Made by a program: the position numbers and the translations under genes. This document shows positions 1 to 8,906 of a stretch of 64,000 nucleotides of DNA, piece after piece (position 1 is the stretch's first letter; every line of letters starts with the position of its first letter). Source of the DNA: Amycolatopsis pittospori. Lineage in GTDB: Bacteria > Actinomycetota > Actinomycetes > Mycobacteriales > Pseudonocardiaceae. Location: the NCBI RefSeq assembly GCF_013870525.1, contig NZ_JACBXD010000021.1:47531-111530 (forward strand), in the 5' to 3' direction. The notes below the pieces were generated by a model, which was not told the DNA's origin, ran no database searches, and saw nothing but the letters and a program-made list of their open reading frames with translations.

Positions 1-54
1 GAGCAACCAGCGCAATCGCCGGTCGCCTCGCCCACGCACCGGTGCTCCGGCCAT
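1..54 (-). CDS. N-terminus of an unidentified protein, cut by window edge
   Basis: A minus-strand ATG at 54 opens a frame that runs off the window edge after 18 codons (MAGAPVRGRGDRRLRWLL). A GGGGAGG ribosome-binding site lies four bases upstream of the ATG on the minus strand. The basic residues followed by WLL could be the start of a signal peptide or membrane segment. Nothing visible identifies the family; in Mycobacterium the corresponding neighbour of the zincin and septum genes is a phosphoglycerate-mutase-like gene, but these residues do not show that. Confidence 0.4.
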   Translation of the reverse strand, partial: MAGAPVRGRGDRRLRWLL

Positions 55-324
55 GACGCCTCCCCAGGCATTCGCCGGCGCCGGCCGACGACAACGTGTC
101 GAAAAGTTTAGCGGGGTTGTCGCCCAAAGTGGCGGGCTTGTTACGGCCAGTTAAGAATCCGGATTCCCCATGGTGCTCGACGCACAAAAATCACCGACCG
201 TTCCCCCGGCGGCGCGGAATCCGCCGGGAGAGAGCAAGGGACCTTTGCTATCACTTGCCGCCCGCTGCCTGGTCGATCGAGTGCGCCGGGCTCAGGACCA
301 CCGCGACTCGCGCCTGAGGGCGGC
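55..324. other. Intergenic region with hairpin and a dispersed 21-bp motif
   Basis: No convincing gene lies here. A perfect 8-bp stem (205-212 with 221-228, loop 8) could terminate the septum/zincin operon arriving on the minus strand. At 232-252 lies GAGCAAGGGACCTTTGCTATC, which recurs with 19 of 21 identities at 63134-63154 near the other end of the window. The short frames crossing this stretch have no ribosome-binding site or recognisable protein. Confidence 0.5.
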
Positions 325-675
325 TCAGCCCCAGCCGAGTTCGTGCAGGCGCGCGTCGTCGATGCCGAAGTGGTGGCCGATCTCGTGGACCACCGTGACC
401 AGCACCTCTTCGACGACGTCTTCCTCGGTGTCGCACATCTGCAGCAACGGCCGCCGGTAGATCGAGATCCGGTCCGGCAGTACCCCGCCGTACTCGTGGG
501 TCCGTTCGGTCAGCGCGACACCGTGGTAGAGCCCGAGGATCGTGGGCGACTCCTCGTTGAACTCCTCCACGAGCACCACGACGTTGTCCATGGCGTCGGC
601 GAATTCGCCGGGCAGCTCGTCCAAGGCCTCCGACACCAGCTCCTCGAAGCGCTGCCGGGTCATCTCGACGGGCAC
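325..675 (-). CDS. Zincin-like metallopeptidase family protein (PF06262-type)
   Basis: 116 residues, the usual size of this small actinobacterial metallopeptidase family (Rv3836-like). The C-terminal third carries the zinc-site motif HEIGHHFGIDD: HExxH supplies two histidine ligands and the catalytic glutamate, and the following HxxxxxD completes a minimal zincin. The N-terminus is acidic and helical. No signal peptide, so probably cytoplasmic. The start is GTG at 675, four bases after the stop of the septum-formation gene, so the two are cotranscribed; an ATG at 663 is an alternative. Substrate unknown. Confidence 0.85.
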   Translation of the reverse strand: MPVEMTRQRFEELVSEALDELPGEFADAMDNVVVLVEEFNEESPTILGLYHGVALTERTHEYGGVLPDRISIYRRPLLQMCDTEEDVVEEVLVTVVHEIGHHFGIDDARLHELGWG

Positions 676-679
676 GGAC

Positions 680-1687
680 TCACCCGCCGGTCTTGGTCGA
701 AGACGGGGGTGCCTGCGACTGGCCGCCGCTCGGGGGCGGGGCCTCGCCGCTGCCGACCTTGACGCTCCCGGTGATCGGCGCGAGCCCCTTGCCGTCGGCC
801 AGGGTCGCCGCCACCTTGCAGTTCACCAGCGTCGACCCGGCGTCCCAGCTCTCCTGCTCCCGGACGTCCCAGCCGAGGATGACCTTCTTCGCCGCCAGGT
901 CCGCGTTGCCGGTGTACTCCTGCGCGGCCGTCGAGCATTCGGTGTCCAACCAGGTGTTCTGTTGCTCCTGCGACGGGTAGGACTCCTTGAACTTCGTCTT
1001 GAGGTCCAGGGTCGCGATGATCTCGTACGAATGCGGCTGGGCGCAGTCGACCGGGTCGCCGTAGCTGGCGTTGAGCAGCGCGAGACAGGTGCCCGGCTCC
1101 CACACCGCGGACTGGTTCTGCTCCTTCGCCGCACCGGTGGTCGGCTGCAGCTTGCCGCCGGGACCCGCCCACTGCAGACCGCACCTCAGCTGCCGGTCGC
1201 CGTCCTCCCACTGCGCGGGAGTCGGCCGGAGCAGGTTCATGCTCAGCCTGCCGTAGGGATCCAGCGTGCGGCCCAGGTACGGCTTGACGTCCACGGTGCA
1301 GCGCGACCGGGAGATCTCCTGCCACTGGTCCAGGTTCGGGCTCGGCGCGCCCGCCGGGTACTGCGCGCCGATGTCGACGATGCTGGTGACCTCGAACAGA
1401 TGGGACTCCGCGCACGCCACGCGGCGTGCGTCGGTGGCGTCCGGGTTGTTCCAGGTCAGACAGGTGCCCGGGGGAGATTGGAAGGCTTCGGTGGCGGCTG
1501 CCGACAACTTGGGGGCGCCACCGCCCGAACCGCCCTCCGGGCCCACGTTCCAGGAGAACGCGACACTCAGCGAAAGCGCGATGATCGCGCCCACGAACAC
1601 ACCGGCCATGACGAGCCGGGTGCGCAGGGTGCTCAGCGCGTTTCGCGGATCACGGAACCGCTCGGCCTGTTGAGACATCCACTCCAT
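680..1687 (-). CDS. Septum-formation domain membrane protein (Rv3835-like)
   Basis: 335 residues. A cytoplasmic N-terminus of about 25 residues is followed by one transmembrane helix (about 26-48, VMAGVFVGAIIALSLSVAF) and a large external region. That region contains two copies of the septum-formation repeat, each beginning PGTCL and including a cysteine/histidine block (VACAESH in the first, VDCAQPH in the second). The tail is Pro/Ser-rich. Same-strand neighbour of the zincin gene with a 4-bp gap, as in Mycobacterium. The family name reflects a proposed septation role; the molecular function is not established. Divergent from the DUF1190-like gene, with an 85-bp shared promoter region. Confidence 0.8.
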   Translation of the reverse strand: MEWMSQQAERFRDPRNALSTLRTRLVMAGVFVGAIIALSLSVAFSWNVGPEGGSGGGAPKLSAAATEAFQSPPGTCLTWNNPDATDARRVACAESHLFEVTSIVDIGAQYPAGAPSPNLDQWQEISRSRCTVDVKPYLGRTLDPYGRLSMNLLRPTPAQWEDGDRQLRCGLQWAGPGGKLQPTTGAAKEQNQSAVWEPGTCLALLNASYGDPVDCAQPHSYEIIATLDLKTKFKESYPSQEQQNTWLDTECSTAAQEYTGNADLAAKKVILGWDVREQESWDAGSTLVNCKVAATLADGKGLAPITGSVKVGSGEAPPPSGGQSQAPPSSTKTGG

Positions 1688-1772
1688 GATGCCCGCGCCG
1701 CACGTAAGGTGCGCGTACCGGGTGGTTAGTGTTGGACACGGGTTCGGGCCGGCGGGCGATTACGGAGCTTCG

Positions 1773-2384
1773 ATGACGCAGGATGACAACCAGGGGGCGC
1801 AGCCGCCCCAGGAGCCGCCCAAGCGCGGCACCATGCGCTTTCAGGATGGCAGCACGCAGGCGCGGCAGCCGTCTTTGGCCGAGCAGCGCGCGCGGCAGCA
1901 GGCAGTGGCGGAGCAGGAACGCCAAGAGGCGCTCCAGGCCGAACAGGCTCGCGCCGCCGAGAAGAAGTCTTCGACCAAGAAGAAGCTGCTGATCGGCACC
2001 GGCGTGACCGTCGGCCTCGTCGGCTTGGTCGCGACTTTCTACACCGTCGCGAAGCCGGATAACGTGACGGCGGTCTGCACCACCAAGGACACCGAGATCG
2101 TCGACAAGGACGAGAACTGCGACGAGAACTACGTCCGGTCACACGGCGGTTACTCGTCCGGCGGATTCTTCTTCATTCCGATCGGTGGCGGCGGCTACAA
2201 CAGCTACCGCTACAACTACGGCGGCTCCGGCGCGATCGGGCAGCGGGTGTCCGGCGGCTCCTACACCGCCCCCTCCGGCGCCAATGTCAGCACCAAATCG
2301 GGCAAGTCCGTCCAGCGCGGCGGATTCGGCATCAGTGGCAAGAGCGGTACCTCCGGCGGTACCGGCAAGAGCGGGGGCTCGTAG
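1773..2384 (+). CDS. DUF1190-like (YgiB/YjfM-type) membrane-anchored protein
   Basis: 203 residues from ATG 1773; the open frame extends to 1686 but the upstream part is non-homologous leader. The order is: Gln/Glu/Ala-rich coiled stretch (35-65), Lys cluster, one transmembrane helix (about 71-92), then an exported domain with a cysteine pair (C102, C116) and a Gly/Ser/Tyr-rich tail that includes the hydrophobic block GGFFFIPIGGGGY. The glycine-rich tail and linkage to a YgiC-type ligase match YgiB/YjfM of enterobacteria. The TAG stop abuts the TTG start of the ligase, so translation is probably coupled. Function unknown. Confidence 0.65.
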   Translation: MTQDDNQGAQPPQEPPKRGTMRFQDGSTQARQPSLAEQRARQQAVAEQERQEALQAEQARAAEKKSSTKKKLLIGTGVTVGLVGLVATFYTVAKPDNVTAVCTTKDTEIVDKDENCDENYVRSHGGYSSGGFFFIPIGGGGYNSYRYNYGGSGAIGQRVSGGSYTAPSGANVSTKSGKSVQRGGFGISGKSGTSGGTGKSGGS

Positions 2385-3551
2385 TTGTATCGGGATTCCA
2401 AGCCGCCCCGGCGGGACTGGCAGAACATCGTCGAAGAGCAGGGCCTCGTCTTCGGCACCCCCGCCCGTGACGGCTCCGGCAAGTCCAGGCCGTACTGGGA
2501 CGAGTCGGTCCACTACGTCTTCGACATGGACGAGATCCTGTCCGTCGAGGCGGACGTCGAACTGCTGCACTCGATGTGCCTCGAAGCCGTCGACAACGTG
2601 GTGACCACCGAGCAGTACCACCGCTTCGGTATCCCCGAGTGGGTCTGGCCGCATATCGCCGAGTCGTGGAAGCGGCAGGATCCGCACGTCTACGGCCGGT
2701 TCGATCTGCGCTACGACGGCAAGAGCCCGGCGAAGCTGCTGGAGTACAACGCCGACACCCCGACCTCGCTGCTCGAGGCCGCGGTGCTGCAGTGGCATTG
2801 GAAGACCTCGGTCTTCCCGGACGACGACCAGTGGAACTCGATTCACGAGAAGCTGGTCGAGCGTTGGGGCGAACTCGCCGAAAAGCTGCCGTCGAACGAG
2901 CTGCACTTCACCTGGTCGTCCGCGGATCCGTCCGGTGAGGACCACGTGACGACGGCCTACCTGCAGGAGACCGCGGCCGAAGCCGGACTCGACACCGTCG
3001 GCCTGTCGATCGAGGAGATCGGCTGGGACCCGGTGCTCAAGCGGTTCGTCGACCTCGAAGAGGCGCAGATGGCGACCGTGGTGAAGCTCTACCCGTGGGA
3101 ATGGGTGGTCGACGAGGAGTTCGGCCGCTTCGCCGTCGAGACCATGCCGCGCACGCTGTGGGTCGAGCCGCTGTGGAAGATGATCCTCTCCAACAAGACG
3201 CTGCTCGCGATCCTGTGGGAGAACTACCCGGGGCACCCGAACCTGCTGCCCGCCTTCGCCGACGACCCCGGCCTGCTGACGGAATACGTCCGCAAGCCGA
3301 AACTCGGCCGCGAGGGCGCGAACGTGCAGATCGTCGCCACCGGGTACGAGACGCAGACCGACGGCGTCTACGGCGCCGAAGGGTACGTCTACCAGGCGTT
3401 CGACCCGCTTCCGGAGTTCCAGGGTTACCGGCCCGCGCTGGGCGCGTGGATCGTCGGGGACCACGCCGCCGGTCTCGGTATCCGCGAGACCGCGGGTCTC
3501 GTTACGGACGACGGTGCGGCATTCGTCCCGCACCGCATCCGCGAGACGTGA
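2385..3551 (+). CDS. Glutathionylspermidine-synthase-like ATP-grasp protein (YgiC/YjfC family)
   Basis: 388 residues, the normal length for stand-alone synthetase-domain proteins of this family. It starts with TTG at 2385, directly after the TAG of the preceding gene (zero gap), so it is probably read by coupled termination-reinitiation. Family hallmarks include the acidic patch KLLEYNADTPTSLLEA and a C-terminal ATP-grasp segment with KPKLGREGANV. The amidase domain of true glutathionylspermidine synthase is absent. Actinomycetes use mycothiol rather than glutathione, so the substrate is likely another peptide or amine (inference). Middle gene of a YjfM-YjfC-YjfL-like triad. Confidence 0.8.
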   Translation: MYRDSKPPRRDWQNIVEEQGLVFGTPARDGSGKSRPYWDESVHYVFDMDEILSVEADVELLHSMCLEAVDNVVTTEQYHRFGIPEWVWPHIAESWKRQDPHVYGRFDLRYDGKSPAKLLEYNADTPTSLLEAAVLQWHWKTSVFPDDDQWNSIHEKLVERWGELAEKLPSNELHFTWSSADPSGEDHVTTAYLQETAAEAGLDTVGLSIEEIGWDPVLKRFVDLEEAQMATVVKLYPWEWVVDEEFGRFAVETMPRTLWVEPLWKMILSNKTLLAILWENYPGHPNLLPAFADDPGLLTEYVRKPKLGREGANVQIVATGYETQTDGVYGAEGYVYQAFDPLPEFQGYRPALGAWIVGDHAAGLGIRETAGLVTDDGAAFVPHRIRET

Positions 3552-3605
3552 TAGAAGCAACCGCACAAACCTGACATTCTCGACCCGTACCTCTGGAGAA
3601 CCCCT

Positions 3606-4058
3606 GTGACCACCACCCTTGCGCTGTCCGACACGTTCGGCTCCGACCTCGTGCGAGGGATCGGCGCGATCCTGCTGTACGGCGTCGTCGGCCTGCTGCT
3701 GATGTTCGCCGGCTTCTGGGCGATCGACTGGACCACGCCCGGCAAGCTGTCCCAGCTGGTCACCCGTGGCCTGCCGAACGCGGTGATCGTCACCGCGTCG
3801 GGGCTGCTGTCGATGGCGTTCATCGTCGTCGTGGCGATCGCGAACTCCGCCAGCGACCTCACCGAGGGCCTGATCACCTCGCTGGTCTACGGCCTGCTCG
3901 GCATCGTGGTCCAGGTGCTGGCCGTCCGGCTGCTGGAGTGGGCGACCCGCATCGACGTCCGTTCGACCATCGAGAGCGACAAGTTCGCCCCGGTCAGCGT
4001 CGTCGTCGCGGCCGCGCACCTCGCCCTCGGCCTGGTCGTGGCCGTCGGCATTTCGTGA
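3606..4058 (+). CDS. DUF350 (YjfL-type) membrane protein
   Basis: 150 residues, GTG start at 3606 with a CTGGAG ribosome-binding site. Four hydrophobic helices (about 16-38, 56-78, 85-108, 126-148) and a short charged loop before the last helix fit the DUF350 family. It lies 54 bp behind the ATP-grasp gene; DUF350, DUF1190 and YgiC-type ligases also travel together in the E. coli yjf locus, so this is a conserved functional set. No enzymatic motif is visible; a channel or scaffold role is only a guess. Confidence 0.75.
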   Translation: MTTTLALSDTFGSDLVRGIGAILLYGVVGLLLMFAGFWAIDWTTPGKLSQLVTRGLPNAVIVTASGLLSMAFIVVVAIANSASDLTEGLITSLVYGLLGIVVQVLAVRLLEWATRIDVRSTIESDKFAPVSVVVAAAHLALGLVVAVGIS

Positions 4059-4105
4059 TCTTTCGGACCTTCTGAAACCGGCATCGGCGCACGATTCCCA
4101 CTACC

Positions 4106-5020
4106 GTGGGAGTCGTGCGCCTTTTGAGGACACCGGACGACCGGTTCTCGGACCTGCCCGACTTCGACTTCGAACCGCGCTACGCGGAGCTCGTCGACCT
4201 TCACGGCGGCGTGATCAGAGTGGGTTACGTGGAGGCCGGACCCGAGGATGGGCCGCCCGTTCTCCTGCTGCACGGCGAGCCCACCTGGTCCTATCTCTAT
4301 CGCAAGGTCATCCCGGTGCTCGCCGACGCCGGACTGCGCGCGATCGCGCCCGACCTGGTCGGCTTCGGCCGTTCCGACAAGCCCGGCGACATGGTGGACC
4401 ACACCTACCAGCGGCACGTCGAGTGGATGCGCGCGTTCGCCTTCGACGTCCTCGACCTTCGTGAAGTGACGCTGGTCGGCCAGGACTGGGGCGGTTTGAT
4501 CGGCCTGCGGCTGGTCGCCGAGAACCCCGACCGCTTCGCCCGCGTCGTCGCGGCCAACACCGGCCTTCCCGCCGGCGACACGGACATGCCCGAGATCTGG
4601 CACAAGTTCCGCGAGACCGTCGAAGAGGCCCAGGTCCTCGACATCGGCCGCTTCGTACAGTCGGGTTGCCAGACCAAGTTGTCGGAAGAGGTCCGCGCCG
4701 CCTACGACGCGCCCTTCCCGAACGAGATGTACAAGGCCGCGCCGCGCGCGATGCCGTCGCTGGTGCCGATCACGCCGGAAGACCCGGCCTCGGCCGCCAA
4801 CCGGGCCGCGCTGAAGGTGCTCGCGGAACTGAACAAGCCGTTCCTGGTCTCGTTCTCCGACGGCGACCCGATCACCGCGCCCTGGGGCCTCGAACTGCGG
4901 GGCTCGATGCGCGGCGCCCGTGAACTCGAGCATCCGACCATCACCGGCGCCGGTCACTTCCTCCAGGAGGACGCCGGGGCCCGCCTCGGCGAGGTCATCG
5001 CGCGCTTCGTAAACTCCTAG
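4106..5020 (+). CDS. Haloalkane-dehalogenase-like alpha/beta hydrolase
   Basis: 304 residues from GTG 4106 (GTG 4115 is an alternative). The oxyanion segment HGEPTWSYLYRK, the FGRSDKP strand and the nucleophile elbow GQDWGG (Asp127, with Trp128 as candidate halide-binding residue) are those of haloalkane dehalogenases close to the DhlA branch. A C-terminal GAGHFLQED supplies the catalytic histidine, and SDGDP a candidate acidic residue. Having Asp rather than Ser as nucleophile favours a dehalogenase over an esterase; an epoxide hydrolase is less likely because the usual lid tyrosines are not evident. Monocistronic, ending one base before a long bidirectional palindrome. Confidence 0.8.
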   Translation: MGVVRLLRTPDDRFSDLPDFDFEPRYAELVDLHGGVIRVGYVEAGPEDGPPVLLLHGEPTWSYLYRKVIPVLADAGLRAIAPDLVGFGRSDKPGDMVDHTYQRHVEWMRAFAFDVLDLREVTLVGQDWGGLIGLRLVAENPDRFARVVAANTGLPAGDTDMPEIWHKFRETVEEAQVLDIGRFVQSGCQTKLSEEVRAAYDAPFPNEMYKAAPRAMPSLVPITPEDPASAANRAALKVLAELNKPFLVSFSDGDPITAPWGLELRGSMRGARELEHPTITGAGHFLQEDAGARLGEVIARFVNS

Positions 5021-5083
5021 CCCGTGCAATGAACGGCTCGTTACTTGCAAATTTTGCAAGTAACGAGCCGTTCATTGCACGGG
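5021..5083. terminator. Palindrome family A, copy 1: bidirectional terminator
   Basis: A perfect 30-bp inverted repeat (5021-5050 and 5054-5083) with a 3-base loop fills the gap between two convergent genes (ends at 5020 and 5095). The core ATGAACGGCTCGTTACTTGC recurs at 47008-47052 and, with changes, at 62916-62968. There is no U-tract, as is common for actinobacterial terminators. Confidence 0.75.
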
Positions 5084-5094
5084 GTACGGGGCCG

Positions 5095-6378
5095 TCAGGA
5101 GATCGCGGACAGCGAGTCCACGATGATCCCGAGCCCCTCGGCGGCCTCGTCGGCCGTGAGCGTCATCGGCGGAGCGATCCGCAGGACGTTGCCGTGCAGC
5201 CCGCCCTTGCCGATCAGCAGCCCGCGTGCCTTGGTCTCCTCCATCATCCGCGCCGCCGCCTGGGTGTCCGGTTCCATGCCGCCCGGTTTCACCAGTTCGA
5301 CGCCGATCATCAGGCCCTTGCCGCGGACGTCCCCGATCAGGGGATTCCCGGCCGCGCGCAGGCCGGTGAGGAGTTCGTTGCCGCGGGCGAGCGCGTTGGC
5401 CTGGAGGTCGTGGTCGGCGATGTGGTCGAGGACCGCGGCCGCGCCTGCCATGGCGACCGGGTTGCCGCCGAAGGTCGAGATCGAGTTCGCGGTGAGGCAG
5501 TCGACGAGGTCGCCGCGCGCCACGAGACCACCGATCGCGAGACCGTTGCCGAGGCCCTTCGCGAAGGTCATCGCGTCGGGGACGACGTCGTGCGCCTGGA
5601 TCCCCCAGTAGTGTTCCCCGGTCCGGCCCCAGCCGGTCTGGACCTCGTCGGAGATGAACAAGATCCCGTACTGGTCGAGGACCTCCTTCATCGCCTTGAA
5701 CAGGCCGTCCGGCGGTGAGCTGAAGCCGCCGACGCCCTGGATCGGCTCGGCGATCATGCAGGCGACGTCGCCCGAAGTGCCCGTCTCCAGCACGTCGACC
5801 AGGTCCGCGACGCAGGCGTCGATGTACTCCGTGTCCGAAAGCGCCCGGAAGGGGCTCCGATATCGGTAGCCGCCGTGGACGTAGCTCACCTTCACCGGGC
5901 TGAGCGACGACGCCGACCAGCCGCGGTTGCCCGTGATGCCGACCGTCGCGAACGAGCGCCCGTGGTACGAGTTCCGCATCGCCAGCACCTGGTTGCTGCG
6001 CCGGTACTGGGTGGCGAGCATCAGCGCGGTGTCGTTGGCCTCGGTCCCGGAGTTGGTGAAGAACACCTTCGCGTCCGGGATGCCGGAGAGCTTCGCGATG
6101 CGCTCGGCCAATTCGACCTGCGAGCGGATCAGGTACAGCGTCGAGGTGTGCAGGATCCCGGTGTCGAGTTGCTTGCGCACGGCGTCACTGATCGCCGAGA
6201 CGTCGTAGCCCATCGAGTTCGTCAGGATGCCGGCGAAGAAGTCGAGGTAGCTGCGCCCTGTCGAGTCGATGACCCGGCGGTCCTGCGCGTGCACGATCTC
6301 GATCGGCTCGTCGTAATAGAGCGCGAGCCACGACGGGAGTACCGCCTTGTGCCGCGCCAGCAGGTCCGCATCGGTCAT
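5095..6378 (-). CDS. Class III PLP-dependent aminotransferase
   Basis: 427 residues. Fold-type I class III hallmarks: SGTEAND around residues 110-116, the PLP-ring aspartate in [13 protein letters not shown] (Asp244), and the Schiff-base lysine in TFAKGLGNG (Lys274). Resembles the alanine-glyoxylate aminotransferase 2 / 4-aminobutyrate aminotransferase group; substrate cannot be set from sequence. The minus-strand start (CAT at 6376-6378) is 177 bp from the divergent serS start, so it is a single-gene unit sharing a promoter region with serS. Confidence 0.85.
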   Translation of the reverse strand: MTDADLLARHKAVLPSWLALYYDEPIEIVHAQDRRVIDSTGRSYLDFFAGILTNSMGYDVSAISDAVRKQLDTGILHTSTLYLIRSQVELAERIAKLSGIPDAKVFFTNSGTEANDTALMLATQYRRSNQVLAMRNSYHGRSFATVGITGNRGWSASSLSPVKVSYVHGGYRYRSPFRALSDTEYIDACVADLVDVLETGTSGDVACMIAEPIQGVGGFSSPPDGLFKAMKEVLDQYGILFISDEVQTGWGRTGEHYWGIQAHDVVPDAMTFAKGLGNGLAIGGLVARGDLVDCLTANSISTFGGNPVAMAGAAAVLDHIADHDLQANALARGNELLTGLRAAGNPLIGDVRGKGLMIGVELVKPGGMEPDTQAAARMMEETKARGLLIGKGGLHGNVLRIAPPMTLTADEAAEGLGIIVDSLSAIS

Positions 6379-6555
6379 CGGGTTTCTCCGTCCGCAGCAG
6401 GGAATCCGGGGCCGGGCTCAGTATGGGTAGGGCCCGAAACGGGCGACAACGATCAGACTGTCGGGTTATCCGCGACGGCCCGCACAGTGTGTACGGGAGG
6501 GCTACCGGGAAACTGCCTCGAAGTGCGCGAAGGCCACGGACTACCCTCAGTTCTC
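6379..6555. promoter_or_regulatory. Divergent intergenic region upstream of serS
   Basis: 177 bp between divergent starts. It must hold the promoters of both the aminotransferase and serS, but I cannot place a convincing -35/-10 pair. No T-box-like leader or strong hairpin is visible. Confidence 0.4.
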
Positions 6556-7824
6556 GTGATTGACCCCAGGACTCTGCGCGATGACCCGGACGTCGTGCGC
6601 GCTTCGCAGCGCGCCCGTGGCGAGGACGAAGGAGTGGTCGACAAGCTGCTCTCCCTCGACTCCCGCCGCCGGTCTTCGATCGCCGCCGCCAACACGCTGC
6701 GCGCCGAGCAGAAGTCGCTGGGCAAACTCGTCCCGAAGGCGCAGGGCGACGAGCGGGCCGCGCTGCTCGCCAAGGCGAAGGACCTCGCCGCGCAGGTGAA
6801 GGCCGCCGAGGTCGAGCAGACCGAGGCATCGGAGGAGTTCGACCAGCTGCACCGAGTGGTGCCGAACCTCGTCCACCCCGACGCGCCCGAAGGCGGCGAG
6901 GACGACTACGTCGTGCTCAAGCACGTCGGCGACCCGAAGAAGTTCGACTTCACGCCGAAGGACCACCTCGAACTCTGCGAGGGCCTCGGCGCGCTCGACA
7001 TGGAGCGTGGCGCGAAGGTCTCGGGCTCGCGGTTCTACTTCCTCACCGGCATCGGCGCCCAGCTGCAGCTCGGCCTGCTGAACATGGCCATCGCGCAGGC
7101 GACCGCGAACGGCTTCACCCCGATGATCACGCCGACCCTGGTGCGGCCGGAGATCATGGCGGGCACCGGTTTCCTCGGCGCGCACTCGTCGGAGGTCTAC
7201 CGGCTGCGCGACGACGACCTGTACCTCGTCGGTACCTCCGAGGTCCCCCTTGCCGGCTATCACGCCGACGAGATCCTCGACCTCGGCAAGGGCCCGAAGC
7301 GCTACGCGGGCTGGTCGTCCTGCTACCGCCGTGAGGCCGGTTCGTACGGCAAGGACACTCGCGGCATCATCCGTGTCCACCAGTTCGACAAGGTCGAGAT
7401 GTTCGTCTACACGCGTCCCGAGGACGCCGAGACCGAGCACGCGCGCCTGCTGGACTGGGAAGAGCAGATGCTCGCCAAGATCGAGGTCCCGTACCGGGTG
7501 ATCGACACCGCCACCGGTGACCTCGGCACCTCGGCGTACCGGAAGTTCGACTGCGAGGCGTGGGTGCCGTCGCAGGAGGCCTACCGCGAGCTGACCTCGA
7601 CGTCGAACTGCACGACGTTCCAGGCCCGCCGCCTCGGCATCCGCTACCGCGACGACGACGGCCGCCCGCAGACCGTCGCCACGCTGAACGGGACGCTCGC
7701 CACCACCCGGTGGATCGTCGCGATCCTGGAGAACCACCAGCTCGAAGACGGCTCCGTCCGGGTGCCCGAAGCGCTCCGCCCCTTCCTCGGCGGAACCGAG
7801 GTGCTCACGCCGACATCGAAGTAG
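6556..7824 (+). CDS. serS: Seryl-tRNA synthetase
   Basis: 422 residues from GTG 6556; the open frame continues upstream to 5875 but only this start gives the canonical N-terminus ([12 protein letters not shown]). Residues about 30-100 form the antiparallel coiled-coil arm that contacts the long variable arm of tRNA-Ser. The class II catalytic core follows: motif 2 ([15 protein letters not shown]) and motif 3 ([18 protein letters not shown]). Charges tRNA-Ser (and tRNA-Sec where present) in the cytoplasm. Length and motifs complete. Followed by two lipoprotein genes on the same strand. Confidence 0.97.
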   Translation: MIDPRTLRDDPDVVRASQRARGEDEGVVDKLLSLDSRRRSSIAAANTLRAEQKSLGKLVPKAQGDERAALLAKAKDLAAQVKAAEVEQTEASEEFDQLHRVVPNLVHPDAPEGGEDDYVVLKHVGDPKKFDFTPKDHLELCEGLGALDMERGAKVSGSRFYFLTGIGAQLQLGLLNMAIAQATANGFTPMITPTLVRPEIMAGTGFLGAHSSEVYRLRDDDLYLVGTSEVPLAGYHADEILDLGKGPKRYAGWSSCYRREAGSYGKDTRGIIRVHQFDKVEMFVYTRPEDAETEHARLLDWEEQMLAKIEVPYRVIDTATGDLGTSAYRKFDCEAWVPSQEAYRELTSTSNCTTFQARRLGIRYRDDDGRPQTVATLNGTLATTRWIVAILENHQLEDGSVRVPEALRPFLGGTEVLTPTSK

Positions 7825-7848
7825 GGTCCGCGTCGAGGAGGACCCCGC

Positions 7849-8859
7849 ATGAATCGCCGCAGCAAGCCGATCACCGCGATCTTCGCGGCGGTCCTCATGC
7901 TCGGCGGATGCGCGCAGACGATCGCGGGTACGGCGTCGCCGGTGCCCGGCCGAGGGCCGGTGCTCACCAAGGCGGCGCCGTGCTCGTTGCTCACTCCCGA
8001 ACACGCGGACGCGCTGGCGCTGAAGCTGCCCGGCATCGAGACCAAGGGCAACAAGGCCCAGCTGCTCCCGCCGATGTGCATGCTGACCGAACGGGACGAT
8101 TCGCCGCGCGGCGTGCCCCTTTCGATCACATGGAGCGTCGACATCCCGCTGAGCGAGTTCTACGCGGGTGCCCTGCCGGGGGAGAAGTTCGGCATCGGCG
8201 GCTTCACCTGGACGCGGTACGTGTCCCCCCTCGGCCCGACCGCCTGCTCTCTCAGCACCGAACTCGGACCGGCGTCGTTCGTCGAAATCGGGGGTGAGGC
8301 GCAGGCGGGTGCCGCCGAGTCGACGGCGTGCGACCTCGCGCTCGCGGCCGCCCCGGCGATCGCGTCGAGGCTGCCCGGCGGCGAGCGGAATCCGAAGATC
8401 ACCGCGCCACCCGGGCAGAAGAAACCCGAGGCCGCCGGTCCGCTGCTGAACGTGGACCCGTGCTCGCTGCTCAAGCCGGACGAGGCAGCGAAGCTCGCCA
8501 TCGGCGCGGGCGAGCCCGTCGAGCAGTCCAAGATGGCCAGTCCCGAGGACAAAGGCTGCGAGTGGAAGGACTCGGACGGCGAGCAGGGCCAGCGTCCGCT
8601 GAACGTGGCGCTCTACCTGGCGACGGCCGTCGCGGACGTCCCCGGTCTCGAAGGCGCCCCGGAGGAACTCGACCTCGCCGGTCGCAAGTGGACGGTCCGG
8701 TTCAAGGCGTCCATGAAGTACTGCACGGCCGCGCTGCCGATCACCGGTTCGTCCACGGTGAAGGTCTCCAGCGGCCACTGGGACGACGAGAAGAAGGCCT
8801 GTGACCTGCTGCGGGCCGCGCTCCCGATGGTGAGCGCGGCGCTGCCCGCCGGTTCGTGA
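7849..8859 (+). CDS. DUF3558-type lipoprotein, two-domain (paralogue 1)
   Basis: 336 residues with a GAGGAGG ribosome-binding site before ATG 7849. The N-terminus is a lipoprotein signal with lipobox LGGC (Cys22 lipidated). The mature part has two similar halves, each opening with a PCSLL motif (APCSLLTPEHADAL; DPCSLLKPDEAAKL) and holding conserved cysteines, joined by the linker ITAPPGQKKPE. It is a close paralogue of the next gene, sharing YAGALPGEKFG and GGFTWTRY. DUF3558 proteins are abundant actinobacterial surface lipoproteins of unknown role. Lies 24 bp after serS, so read-through is possible. Confidence 0.8.
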   Translation: MNRRSKPITAIFAAVLMLGGCAQTIAGTASPVPGRGPVLTKAAPCSLLTPEHADALALKLPGIETKGNKAQLLPPMCMLTERDDSPRGVPLSITWSVDIPLSEFYAGALPGEKFGIGGFTWTRYVSPLGPTACSLSTELGPASFVEIGGEAQAGAAESTACDLALAAAPAIASRLPGGERNPKITAPPGQKKPEAAGPLLNVDPCSLLKPDEAAKLAIGAGEPVEQSKMASPEDKGCEWKDSDGEQGQRPLNVALYLATAVADVPGLEGAPEELDLAGRKWTVRFKASMKYCTAALPITGSSTVKVSSGHWDDEKKACDLLRAALPMVSAALPAGS

Positions 8860-8906
8860 ACGGCGGCCGCGCACAAGTAGTGTGCGAGCCGATGAGGAGG
8901 GGACGC

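Noticed and set aside
2139..4019. 626-residue minus-strand frame
   Set aside because: Antisense shadow of the ATP-grasp and DUF350 genes, produced by high GC; composition is Arg/Asp/Val-rich without motifs.
5029..5083. Short coding frames inside palindrome family A (MNGSLLANFAS...)
   Set aside because: The same peptide appears only because the hairpin is repeated; both strands read alike and no ribosome-binding site precedes it.
6490..6560. Serine-containing leader peptide before serS
   Set aside because: A short GTG frame with a few Ser codons ends near the serS start, but there is no attenuator hairpin pair and no Ser run.
6547..8874. 775-residue minus-strand frame
   Set aside because: Antisense to serS and the first DUF3558 lipoprotein; serS motifs on the plus strand are unambiguous.
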